Below are positions 41,669 to 50,461 of a stretch of 64,000 nt of DNA, piece by piece. Position 1 is the stretch's first letter. Every line of letters begins with the position of its first letter. This DNA comes from Croceimicrobium hydrocarbonivorans (lineage in GTDB: Bacteria > Bacteroidota > Bacteroidia > Flavobacteriales > Schleiferiaceae): the NCBI RefSeq assembly GCF_014524565.1, contig NZ_CP060139.1, forward strand, positions 1,929,501 through 1,993,500, read 5' to 3'. The position numbers were made by a program, and so were the translations under genes. The notes below the pieces were generated by a model. That model was given only the letters and a program-made list of their open reading frames with translations, did not search any database and was not told the DNA's origin.

Positions 41669-42782
41669 TTTCGGAGAAGCTGGTTATGGTCATGGTTTGG
41701 TTGTGTAACTCACAGTCTGCGCCCTTTTTGAAAGGAGCAATTTCGCCATAGGAGTAGAAGCCAGTTAAGAGGCAATCGGGCCCTAAAAGCTCGGCTACCG
41801 CTTCAATTTCTTCCTCCACAATTTGGCGTAGAACTAATTTACGACCCACGCAGCTAATACAGATGGCAAATTCGGTGAAAGGCAGTTTTGCTAGATCAGC
41901 GGCTTCTTCGGCTCCATCAATTAAACGATTTACATTCGCCTTCATCAGTCGGATCGAAGAACCTTCTGGGATATCACCAGCAAAGGTTAGGCTTTGATCT
42001 TTTTCGCTCACCCCCAAAATGGTGCGCACCAGAGGTTGCTTGTCTTCCGAATAGCGCATGCTTAGGGGGAAGAGCAGGCCGGAGGCGGGTAGATTTCGGG
42101 CTTCATCACCCAGAAAGCTTTTATAGAGTTGTAAGGCCGGTTGATGATCGAGTTCATAGAGCACATTATTTCGACTTTTGGTAACCAGTCGCTCAATTCC
42201 AAATGAATCCCAACCTCCCATAGATCCGTAATTCACCTCAAGGTCTCCATAAAAGCCCAGGGCAATTAAGAGTTGATCTTTTAAGTGGCCTTCATTATCA
42301 ATTAAAAGAGTTTGCTCGAAAAGGGGGCCATCACCTGCCAATCCACCGGTAATAGAAACATTTTCTGGAATTCCTTCTCGCAATCCATCTACCAATTGAC
42401 TACCATTAACATTAAGTCCGTCGGATAAAACAAAGAGATGCTTTAAGTTTTCCGCTTCGAAGCTCTGGGCCAGGGTTTTCCCAGCTTCGTAGCTCTGGGC
42501 ATTATCCTGAATTTCATATTCTTGATAGCGTACTTCGCTTCTTTCGAAGGCCAGAAAATTAAGCGATAAGCTTTCATCGCTTACGGTGGTGCCCGAAATC
42601 TCTCCTGCCGTGGAACAGCCTGCCATTATGGCTTGCGGAAATTTCCGGCGTATTTCTTGAACCCAGTCGCTTTGTTGGAGAAGCGTTTTTCCTCCGAAGA
42701 TCAAAATAAGTTGAGGCTCGAAATCAATTTGATTGAGGCCGTCCATCGAATTTTGAGGAAGGCTTAATTGATAGCTTTTCAT
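41655..42782 (-). CDS. FIST-domain sensory protein
   Basis: The product has 375 residues. The FIST_N region runs to about 230 (AIMAGCSTAGEI at about 52-62, then VSITGGLAGDG) and the FIST_C region covers about 235-360 (with SCVGRKLVLRQ and GFYSYGEIAPF). FIST proteins sense small molecules, probably amino acids, and usually act upstream of a kinase. The hybrid kinase gene is cotranscribed and overlaps it, a strong contextual match. Confidence 0.9.
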   Translation of the reverse strand: MKSYQLSLPQNSMDGLNQIDFEPQLILIFGGKTLLQQSDWVQEIRRKFPQAIMAGCSTAGEISGTTVSDESLSLNFLAFERSEVRYQEYEIQDNAQSYEAGKTLAQSFEAENLKHLFVLSDGLNVNGSQLVDGLREGIPENVSITGGLAGDGPLFEQTLLIDNEGHLKDQLLIALGFYGDLEVNYGSMGGWDSFGIERLVTKSRNNVLYELDHQPALQLYKSFLGDEARNLPASGLLFPLSMRYSEDKQPLVRTILGVSEKDQSLTFAGDIPEGSSIRLMKANVNRLIDGAEEAADLAKLPFTEFAICISCVGRKLVLRQIVEEEIEAVAELLGPDCLLTGFYSYGEIAPFKKGADCELHNQTMTITSFSEIEKH

Positions 42783-42883
42783 GCAGGGGCTTTAAGGAAG
42801 TTAATTTACGAATATTCCTAAGCCTTGAGTGAAAAAAGGCTTTTAGCGCCTAATTTCTATGAGGCTTACGCGACACCTTTTAA

Positions 42884-42891
42884 TACCTTTG
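42884..42891 (+). promoter_or_regulatory. -7 box of secA
   Basis: TACCTTTG, an exact TAnnTTTG match, 33 bases upstream of the secA ATG. Confidence 0.55.
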
Positions 42892-42923
42892 CGATCCTTC
42901 GCTTAAGACAAAATTGAAATTAA

Positions 42924-45900
42924 ATGTTGGGAAACATTCTCGCCAAGATATTCGGCACCAAGAGTGACCGAGATATGAAAGCCCTTCAACCTTTAGTAGA
43001 CGAGGTTAACGCTGAGTTCGAAAAACTTAAAGGAATATCTGACGACGAACTCCGTGCTCGTACCGCTGAGTTCCAGGCTAAGATTCAGGAAGCCATCCAA
43101 AATGAGGAGCAGGAAATTGCTGAATTGCGCGAAAAGATTGAGCAAGAAGAGGAGGTTGAGCAAAAGGAACAATACTACGAGCAGATTGATGCGCTCAACG
43201 AAAAAATAACCGAAAGCATTGAAAGTGCTTTGGATGGTATTAGAGCTCAGGCCTTCGCTGTAGTGAAGGAAACGGCCCGTCGCTGGAAAGAAAACGGTGA
43301 GTTGGTAGTAAGTGCCAATGAGCACGATCGCCAAATGGCAGCCATTCTCGATGGGGTTCGTATAGAAGGAGACAAGGCGATTTGGAGTAGCCAGTGGAAA
43401 GCCGCTGGTGCCGATATTCATTGGGATATGATGCACTATGATGTGCAGCTTATTGGTGGATCGGTTTTACATAAAGGCTCTATTGCTGAGATGGCAACAG
43501 GTGAAGGTAAAACCCTGGTTTCTACCCTCCCTGTATATTTAAATGCCCTTCCCAAGCGCGGGGTGCACGTGGTTACGGTAAACGATTACCTGGCGCGTCG
43601 TGACTCTGAATGGATGGGACCTTTGTATCAATTCCACGGTTTAAGTGTAGACTGTATAGATCGTCACCGCCCTAATTCCGAGGAGCGTCGCAAGGCCTAT
43701 CAGGCAGATATTACCTATGGTACTAATAATGAATTCGGTTTCGACTACCTGCGCGACAATATGGCGGGTAGCCCCGAGGATTTGGTACAAAGAGTCCATA
43801 ATTACGCGATTGTGGATGAGGTGGATTCCGTATTAATTGATGAGGCTCGTACACCATTAATTATTTCCGGACCAACCCCACAAGGCGATCGCCAGGAATT
43901 TAACCAATTGAAACCCCATGTGGTAAAATTGGTAAATGCCCAAAAAGCTTTAGCTACCAGCGAATTGCGCGAAGCACGGAGCTTAATTGCATCCGGCAAT
44001 AAAGAAGAAAAAGAAGAAGGAGCTAAAAAGCTTTTACGAGTGCATCGCGGGATGCCTAAAAACAAGGCTCTGATTAAATTCTTGAGTGAAGAAGGAATTA
44101 AGACTCTCTTGCAGAAGACGGAAAACTTCTACATGCAAGAGCAGAATAAAAACATGCATCTTGTTGATGATGAACTCTTCTTCACCATCGATGAAAAAAG
44201 CAATCAAATTGACCTTACCGATCGCGGTATTGAGCTGATCTCTGGCGATACCGATAAGGACTTCTTTATTTTGGAGGATATCTCCACTCAGCTTTCCGCA
44301 TTGGAAGCAGAAGGCCTGCCGGCAGATGAGCAAGCCAAGCGCAAGGATGAAATTATGCGCGACTTCTCTATTAAGAGTGAGCGCATTCACACCATGAACC
44401 AATTACTCAAGGCCTATACCTTGTTTGAAAAGGACAATGAGTATGTGGTGATGGATAATAAGGTGAAAATCGTTGATGAGCAAACCGGTCGTATCATGGA
44501 CGGGCGTCGCTATTCTGACGGATTGCATCAGGCGATTGAAGCCAAAGAAAATGTAAAGATCGAAGCGGCCACGCAAACTTATGCGACCGTTACCTTACAG
44601 AATTACTTCCGGATGTATAATAAGCTGAGCGGGATGACCGGTACAGCAGAAACGGAAGCCGAAGAATTATGGGATATCTACAAATTGGAGGTAACCGTAA
44701 TTCCTACCAATAGACCAATTATTCGCGACGACCGTGAAGATTTGGTTTATCGTACCCGTCGGGAGAAGTTCAATGCGATTATTGAAGAAATCTCCAAACT
44801 GGTAGAAGAAGGCCGCCCAGTGCTGGTAGGTACCACCAATGTAGAAATCTCGGAGGTTTTAAGCCGTGCTCTTAAAATCCGTAAGATTCCGCATAATGTT
44901 CTGAACGCGAAATTGCACCAGAAGGAATCCGAAATCGTAGCCGAAGCCGGTCAGCCCGGAAAGGTGACCATCGCAACCAATATGGCAGGTCGGGGTACCG
45001 ACATTAAGCTTACGCCTGAAGCAAAAGCCGCCGGAGGTTTGGCGATTATTGGCTCGGAGCGTCACGATTCACGTCGGGTAGACCGCCAGTTACGCGGACG
45101 TTCTGGTCGTCAAGGAGACCCCGGTAGTTCTCAGTTCTTCGTTTCTCTGGAAGATGAATTGATGCGTCTCTTCAATTCGGAGCGTGTGGCCAAGATTATG
45201 GACCGCATGGGTCTGGAAGAAGGTGAGGTAATCCAGCACAGTATGGTTACCCGCAGTATTGAAAGAGCCCAGAAGAAAGTCGAAGAAAACAACTTCGGTA
45301 TCCGTAAGCGCCTATTGGAGTATGATGATGTAATGAACTCACAACGTGAGGTAATTTACCGTCGTCGTCGCCATGCCTTATACGGTGAGCGTATGCAGGT
45401 GGATATTGCCAATATGTTCTACGAAACCGTAGAGGCAGTGGTAAATGAAACCCAGCCAACTAAGGACTTCGAAAGCTTTAAGCTGGAAATGCTGAGAGTA
45501 TTCAGTATGGACACTCCAGTTAGTCAGGAAAGCTTTGAGAAAGGTACTCCGGATGAATTGGTGAACTCCATTCATGAAGCGGTAATGAAGGCCTACACCT
45601 CCAAGAATGAGCGCATTGCTCAAATGGCATTACCAATTATCAATAATGTATTTGAAAATCAAGGCCAGCAATACAAGAATATTGTGATTCCATTTACGGA
45701 TGGGGCCAAGCAAATGCAGATTGTTACCAATCTTGAGAAAGCAGTAAATAGCCAAGGTCGCCAGTTGATTCGCGATTTTGAAAAATCCATTACCCTGGGC
45801 TTGATTGATGATAAGTGGAAGGAACACTTACGCGATATGGACGATTTGCGCCAGAGCGTAGTAACGGCCCAGTATGAGCAGAAAGATCCATTATTGATCT

Positions 45901-46265
45901 ATAAGTTCGAAGCCTTTGAACTATTCCGTTCTATGGTGGATGAAATGAACCGAGAAATTGCTTCATTCCTCTTTAAAGGTCAATTGCCTAATCAAGATGC
46001 GCAGCAGGTACAGCAAGCACGTGCCCCACAGCGCAGTGCTTATGATAATATGCAAACTTCGCATCCATCAGCAGATGGAAGCAGCCCTTCCGGTGAGCAG
46101 CCCAAAGCGGCTCCAAAACGTCAACCGGTAGTAGCCGAAAAGAAGTTTGGACGTAATGAACAGGTTACTATTCAGAATCTTAGTACGGGTGAAAAGCGCG
46201 ATTTAAAGTATAAAGTAGCCGAAAATATGGTGGCCAGTGGCCAATGGATTGTGATAGATTCATAG
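42924..46265 (+). CDS. secA: Preprotein translocase ATPase
   Basis: The product has 1113 residues, long like other Bacteroidota SecA proteins. Walker A reads [14 protein letters not shown] (around residue 190), the DEAD-like motif is [15 protein letters not shown], and the second nucleotide domain carries [14 protein letters not shown] and [18 protein letters not shown]. There are two insertions rich in Glu/Lys (about 50-85 and 330-480). The C-terminal Cys/His zinc motif of E. coli SecA is absent; the tail ends in [18 protein letters not shown] and a W-x-V-I segment. It drives Sec export, on which the many exported proteins in the window depend. Confidence 0.98.
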   Translation: MLGNILAKIFGTKSDRDMKALQPLVDEVNAEFEKLKGISDDELRARTAEFQAKIQEAIQNEEQEIAELREKIEQEEEVEQKEQYYEQIDALNEKITESIESALDGIRAQAFAVVKETARRWKENGELVVSANEHDRQMAAILDGVRIEGDKAIWSSQWKAAGADIHWDMMHYDVQLIGGSVLHKGSIAEMATGEGKTLVSTLPVYLNALPKRGVHVVTVNDYLARRDSEWMGPLYQFHGLSVDCIDRHRPNSEERRKAYQADITYGTNNEFGFDYLRDNMAGSPEDLVQRVHNYAIVDEVDSVLIDEARTPLIISGPTPQGDRQEFNQLKPHVVKLVNAQKALATSELREARSLIASGNKEEKEEGAKKLLRVHRGMPKNKALIKFLSEEGIKTLLQKTENFYMQEQNKNMHLVDDELFFTIDEKSNQIDLTDRGIELISGDTDKDFFILEDISTQLSALEAEGLPADEQAKRKDEIMRDFSIKSERIHTMNQLLKAYTLFEKDNEYVVMDNKVKIVDEQTGRIMDGRRYSDGLHQAIEAKENVKIEAATQTYATVTLQNYFRMYNKLSGMTGTAETEAEELWDIYKLEVTVIPTNRPIIRDDREDLVYRTRREKFNAIIEEISKLVEEGRPVLVGTTNVEISEVLSRALKIRKIPHNVLNAKLHQKESEIVAEAGQPGKVTIATNMAGRGTDIKLTPEAKAAGGLAIIGSERHDSRRVDRQLRGRSGRQGDPGSSQFFVSLEDELMRLFNSERVAKIMDRMGLEEGEVIQHSMVTRSIERAQKKVEENNFGIRKRLLEYDDVMNSQREVIYRRRRHALYGERMQVDIANMFYETVEAVVNETQPTKDFESFKLEMLRVFSMDTPVSQESFEKGTPDELVNSIHEAVMKAYTSKNERIAQMALPIINNVFENQGQQYKNIVIPFTDGAKQMQIVTNLEKAVNSQGRQLIRDFEKSITLGLIDDKWKEHLRDMDDLRQSVVTAQYEQKDPLLIYKFEAFELFRSMVDEMNREIASFLFKGQLPNQDAQQVQQARAPQRSAYDNMQTSHPSADGSSPSGEQPKAAPKRQPVVAEKKFGRNEQVTIQNLSTGEKRDLKYKVAENMVASGQWIVIDS

Positions 46266-46290
46266 TCTAAGTTTCGGATAATGAGATGTT

Positions 46291-46327
46291 AAAGAGGTCT
46301 TCTGCAAAGAAGGCCTCTTTTTTTTTA
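46291..46327 (+). terminator. Rho-independent terminator of secA
   Basis: AAAGAGG-TCTTCT paired with AGAAGG-CCTCTTT around a GCAA loop, followed by nine T. It separates secA from the sigma-factor gene. Confidence 0.9.
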
Positions 46328-46410
46328 CTAAATTGGACAACGCTTCATTTTACTCTGCGTCTATTATCAAAAGAACCCGATTTCCATTGAGCTCTAAACC
46401 CGACCATATC

Positions 46411-47004
46411 ATGCGGCTGGAGGACCTGGAGGCTTATCGACCCCCCAAGGAAATTCTGCTAAACAACTCCGAGCAAGAGTTGGTGATCGCCTGTGCGGCG
46501 GGGGAAAAGCTTGCGCAGAAACGGGTTTACGAATTGTTCTCAGGCAAGATGCTGAATATCTGCCGTCGCTATGCAAAGGATCAGGAGCATGCTCGCGATT
46601 TAATGCACGACGGATTTATCAAGGTTTTCTTGAATATCGGAAAGTTTAAAGGACAGGCTTCCCTGCAAACCTGGATTACCAGGATTATGATTAACAATAG
46701 CATTAGCGCTATTCGCAAGGAAGTTCGCAAAGGAATTAAGGTGAATTTGGAAGATGTACAAATTCCGGAACCCGATCCTCAGTTCTTTGAAATGGAAGAA
46801 AGCGAAGAAATGAGTGCAAGGGAGGTTTTTGAAAAGATCAATGAACTGCCTTTGGGCTACCGCACCGTATTCAGCATGTATGTTTTAGATGGATATAGCC
46901 ATCGCGAAATAGCTGAGGAACTAGACATTAGTGAAGGAACCAGTAAAAGCCAACTAGCCAAAGCCAAGAGACTCTTGGTAAAAAAACTACGAGGTGAAGC
47001 ATAA
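46411..47004 (+). CDS. ECF-type RNA polymerase sigma factor
   Basis: I use the ATG at 46411 (197 residues); the frame is open upstream only from a TTG at 46333, inside sequence unlike the family. Region 2 (EQELVIACAAGEKLAQKR, then YAKDQEHARDLMHDGFIKVF) and region 4 (PLGYRTVFSMYVLDGYSHRE, then ISEGTSKSQLAKAKRLL) are both complete. The next gene starts directly after its stop (TAA then GTG), indicating a regulatory pair. Confidence 0.93.
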   Translation: MRLEDLEAYRPPKEILLNNSEQELVIACAAGEKLAQKRVYELFSGKMLNICRRYAKDQEHARDLMHDGFIKVFLNIGKFKGQASLQTWITRIMINNSISAIRKEVRKGIKVNLEDVQIPEPDPQFFEMEESEEMSAREVFEKINELPLGYRTVFSMYVLDGYSHREIAEELDISEGTSKSQLAKAKRLLVKKLRGEA

Positions 47005-48444
47005 GTGAAAAAGCAATTACGACATATCGAGGATTTTGTCCGCAGTAAATTGGGTCTTCTGGATGGAGATTCCCAAACGGACTGGCTGGATTTTGAGCGC
47101 AAATTGCGTCGGGCTACGCGCATCCGACAAATGAAACGCGTGGCAGGGATGGTGAGCGTTTTGCTCCTCTTGGGCTTTAGCCAAACCTTTATTAGTGGTG
47201 ATTGGCCGCTTCGGCGGAATCAGGAGCAGGCTTTCGATGCTCCGGTCCAGGAAACGAAAAGCAAACCAGCTACGAGAATGGAGCAGGAGTCGGAAAGTAC
47301 CAAATCTCTGGAAGTACTTCGAACCCCGGCATCCAATAACCAAGTGGTGGACTTAGACCAGAATTCTACTTCGGAGCAAAGTCCAAAACTGGAAGCGCCT
47401 CCTAAAATATTGAGTCAGAACAATCCCAAAGGTCCGGCGCAAGCTCAGGGCCCTTTGCTGGCTATGGCCGATGCGACTGAGGTGGCGACTACGGATAATA
47501 CTGATGATGAAGTTCTCGAAGAATGGAGTTTACAGGAAATCATTTCCCGCCCGGAGCATCAGGCAAAAATCAAAAACCTACCTGCGGGCAGCATTCTAAA
47601 AGATGGTGAAAAGATTGGCGAAGGCCCTTTCCCCTTCGATTATGAATTGCCTAAGATGACCTTGAATGAGAACGATATTAAGGCACGTAGGCCAGGCTTT
47701 AAACCTACTATTCAAACCAGAACCGGCCCTTATATCAGTCCGCTACAAGAAAAGCGTCCCTGGTCTTACAGTCTAAACATCTATCCCAATTTCGCATTCC
47801 GCGAGTTTAAGATCGATCCTCTAAAACGTTCTTTACTTCATAGCGACTTTATTGATGCCATGCAGGCGTCAGAGACTTCCGGGGTGAACATCAATATCGG
47901 TCTGGAAATTAGCAAGCGTATCGGACCGATCACTTACCTAAATAGTGGAATAGAGTACATTAACAATAGCTATAATGCGGAGTTCGATTTCGTTAATTTC
48001 CGTCATGCAAACTTTGATGAGGATGGGGAGATCATCAACTACACCTTGTTGAAGGACCCGCAGCGTATTGCCTTTAGCGACCTCAATAGCTTTCACTTCT
48101 TAAACTTCCCCTTGAACATTAGCTACCAGCCTTGGGCTTCAGATCATCTTCGGATTAATCTCGAATTTGGCTTTAGCTTACTTTACTTCCTTGAAGCACA
48201 AGGCTCTACCATCGACTATCGTACTTTGGAGCTTATCGACCTAGAGGATCGCAGCTACCGTAAGTATATGGCTTCCAGTAGCCTTAAATTAGGGGTACAG
48301 TATTATTTGAGTCCCAATATGAACATCGGACTTGAGCCTACCTTGATGTACTTTACCAATAGTATTTATACAGAAGACTATCCTTTTGAGGTAATCCCTT
48401 ATTCAATGGGTCTAAACCTCAATCTGCAAATGAAGTTGCAGTAA
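47005..48444 (+). CDS. Putative anti-sigma-linked outer-membrane beta-barrel protein
   Basis: The product has 479 residues, starting at a GTG immediately after the sigma-factor stop. Residues 1-44 are charged and helical (FVRSKLGLLDGDSQTDWLDF) without a signal peptide. A single helix (about 45-64, RVAGMVSVLLLLGFSQ) follows, then a Gln/Pro/Ser-rich linker (65-165), a short helical part, and from about 250 a beta-barrel-like region ending NLNLQMKLQ. The order fits a cytoplasmic sigma-binding tail, an inner-membrane anchor and a barrel-type end. Bacteroidota often carry such proteins after ECF genes; the barrel's placement in the outer membrane is inferred. Confidence 0.7.
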   Translation: MKKQLRHIEDFVRSKLGLLDGDSQTDWLDFERKLRRATRIRQMKRVAGMVSVLLLLGFSQTFISGDWPLRRNQEQAFDAPVQETKSKPATRMEQESESTKSLEVLRTPASNNQVVDLDQNSTSEQSPKLEAPPKILSQNNPKGPAQAQGPLLAMADATEVATTDNTDDEVLEEWSLQEIISRPEHQAKIKNLPAGSILKDGEKIGEGPFPFDYELPKMTLNENDIKARRPGFKPTIQTRTGPYISPLQEKRPWSYSLNIYPNFAFREFKIDPLKRSLLHSDFIDAMQASETSGVNINIGLEISKRIGPITYLNSGIEYINNSYNAEFDFVNFRHANFDEDGEIINYTLLKDPQRIAFSDLNSFHFLNFPLNISYQPWASDHLRINLEFGFSLLYFLEAQGSTIDYRTLELIDLEDRSYRKYMASSSLKLGVQYYLSPNMNIGLEPTLMYFTNSIYTEDYPFEVIPYSMGLNLNLQMKLQ

Positions 48445-49608
48445 TCAGAGCTTGGATAGGGCATCTACTCCTTGCTCTAAAGTTTGATCATCCTTGGCGA
48501 AGCACAAGCGTAATACTTTATTATCTACCGGATCTCTGTAAAAGGGACTAAGCGGAATACTGGCTACTCCAAATTCGGTGGTAAGCCTTTCGGCGAAAGC
48601 CAATTCTGGCTCCTGACTGATCTCAGAATAATCAATCAGCATAAAATAGGTTCCCTCGCTGGCCAAAGGCTTAAAGCGCGTGCGCTCCTGTAGATTGCGA
48701 AAGAACCAATCATGCTTTTCCTTAAATAGCTTACCCAAGCTGTTCAAATCCAGATTGGGTAGGTAATCAGCCAGGGCCCATTGCAAGGGGTGGTTAATGC
48801 TAAATACAAAGTATTGATGCACCTTTTTAAACTCCCGCATCAGATTCTCCGGGGCCATGCAATAGCCAATTTTCCAACCGGTAACATGCACTGTTTTCCC
48901 TAAGGAACCTACTACGAAGGAACGCTTTCTAAGCTCTGGGAACTGGCGTACACTGCGTTTCTCTTTTGGGTCAAAAACCAAATGCTCATACACTTCATCA
49001 GCTAAAATGAGAATATTGGAATCACCTACCAGCTCCTGTAATTTGAGGTAATCATCTTCTTTCCAGGTGCGGCCACTGGGATTATGCGGACTGTTAATGA
49101 TGATCATCTTGGTGCGATGGCTAATTAGCCTTTTAACCTGATTCCAATCTACATTATAGTCGGGGTGCTGAAGTTTAATGGTGATAGGGCGACCACCATA
49201 CAATTCTATCATGGGGAAGTAGGAATCGTAGGCGGGGCTAAAAACGATCACTTCATCACCCTCACGAATGGCGCAGGCTAGGGCTGTACCTAGGGCTTGG
49301 GTGGCCCCTGCGGTAATGCAAATTTCAGTTTCAGCCTGGTAGGGGCTGGCAAATTCTTGATCGCTAAGCTTGCAGAGTTCTTGCCGAAATGCCAGATGCC
49401 CGGCCATGGGCGCGTATTGATGCGGTCCTTTATCAACGTAAAAGTGAACCCGCTCAATTAATTCGGGGTCTACCGGAAAATCGGGAAAACCCTGTGATAA
49501 GTTCACCGCCTTATGCTTGTTGGCTAAGGCTGTCATTTTGCTGAAAATGGTTTCCCCTACATGACTTAAGTTTCCGCTAAAGCTGAGGGGTTTATCGGAA
49601 TCGGACAT
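48445..49608 (-). CDS. PLP-dependent aminotransferase (methionine/aromatic type, YbdL-like)
   Basis: I start at the ATG at 49608 (387 residues); a TTG at 49617 would add three residues. It is a class I/II fold: NLSQGFPDFPVDPELIERV, AGATQALGTAL, INSPHNPSGRTW, and ADEVYEHLVFD. The PLP lysine is in VGSLGKTVHVTGWKIGY. The closest functional group is YbdL-like methionine aminotransferase, used in methionine salvage or kynurenine transamination. It ends directly against the sigma-linked gene, with no terminator seen. Confidence 0.85.
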   Translation of the reverse strand: MSDSDKPLSFSGNLSHVGETIFSKMTALANKHKAVNLSQGFPDFPVDPELIERVHFYVDKGPHQYAPMAGHLAFRQELCKLSDQEFASPYQAETEICITAGATQALGTALACAIREGDEVIVFSPAYDSYFPMIELYGGRPITIKLQHPDYNVDWNQVKRLISHRTKMIIINSPHNPSGRTWKEDDYLKLQELVGDSNILILADEVYEHLVFDPKEKRSVRQFPELRKRSFVVGSLGKTVHVTGWKIGYCMAPENLMREFKKVHQYFVFSINHPLQWALADYLPNLDLNSLGKLFKEKHDWFFRNLQERTRFKPLASEGTYFMLIDYSEISQEPELAFAERLTTEFGVASIPLSPFYRDPVDNKVLRLCFAKDDQTLEQGVDALSKL

Positions 49609-49668
49609 TTTGCGCAATTTCGGTTCGTTTCTGTAAACCTCTGGTCTTATTTAGGGTTGATAAAGAAT

Positions 49669-49803
49669 ATGTCAAAACCATCAACCATTAAAACCAAAGA
49701 GCTAAGGTACGGAGAAGCGCAGGTCTGCGAAAGCTTAAAGGATCTGGAAAATCCCCTTTCCAAGCTTATGGAAAAACCTTTATCCCAAACTTGCCAATGT
49801 TAA
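49669..49803 (+). CDS. Candidate 44-residue microprotein, translationally coupled to the next gene
   Basis: An ATG at 49669 opens a 45-codon frame ending in TAA at 49803. The product starts MSKPSTIKTKELRYGEAQ and ends with SQTCQC. Its last bases (ATGTTAA) contain the start ATG of the following gene, a 7-base overlap typical of coupled genes. It fills most of the gap after the divergent aminotransferase gene. No family recognised; coding status is a guess based on position and the coupling. Confidence 0.35.
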   Translation: MSKPSTIKTKELRYGEAQVCESLKDLENPLSKLMEKPLSQTCQC

Positions 49804-50438
49804 GGCATGCCCTCTATAGTCAAAGCTTTCGAGTGTTGGAGCCCTTCTTTAAAAAAGCGGGTTTTAGCTATGCACCCCTGGGCTATCACTTTCGGAAAAA
49901 CGAAGATTGGGGCTGGCAAATCATTAGTTTGAGCTTAGTGCAACATGAAAAGCAATCTTATATCGATTGTCGTTTTGGATTGCGCCTCAATATTGTGGAG
50001 CAATTGGTAGAGCCTTATGCCCGAAGTTTAGGGGAGAATTTGGCAAATGAGAACAGCTATGAATGTTCGCTCCTGAATTTTAAAAAGGAAGATCAAGGTC
50101 ATTTCTTGCTTTCTCAGGCTGGTGATCTGGATCGATTAGCGGCCCATATTAAGGATTTCTTTCGCCGCGAGGGTTTTGGACTTCTAAGTCGGTGGCAAAA
50201 GCTGCCAGAGCTGCATCAATGGATTGGTAAAAATGAAATGCATCCCAACCCGAATAAAAGCCTTAACTACCTCCATTACTTTAGAGCCTTAGCTATTGCT
50301 AGCTTAATACAGGCCCCGGATTGGGAGCATAAACAAAGACTTTATGGACGCTTATTGCTGGATAGTAAATGCCCACTTTTGATTCAGGATAAGTATCAGG
50401 AATTTAGCCGCCAACTAGCCACCACAGCCCTCAACTAA
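49797..50438 (+). CDS. Hypothetical protein
   Basis: I use the ATG at 49797; a TTG lies two codons upstream. The product has 213 residues with no signal peptide or TM helix. It is rich in aromatic residues (DWGWQIISLSL, LNYLHYFRALAI). I do not recognise a family. The ABC-F gene follows 23 bases later on the same strand, so cotranscription is likely. Confidence 0.7.
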   Translation: MLRHALYSQSFRVLEPFFKKAGFSYAPLGYHFRKNEDWGWQIISLSLVQHEKQSYIDCRFGLRLNIVEQLVEPYARSLGENLANENSYECSLLNFKKEDQGHFLLSQAGDLDRLAAHIKDFFRREGFGLLSRWQKLPELHQWIGKNEMHPNPNKSLNYLHYFRALAIASLIQAPDWEHKQRLYGRLLLDSKCPLLIQDKYQEFSRQLATTALN

Positions 50439-50461
50439 TCCGTATTTTCGCGCCTTGCGTG

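Noticed and set aside
42820-42842. Hairpin AAGCCTT/AAGGCTT before secA as a terminator or attenuator
   Set aside because: No plus-strand gene ends upstream of it, and the secA -7 box lies downstream, so it is not in the secA transcript.
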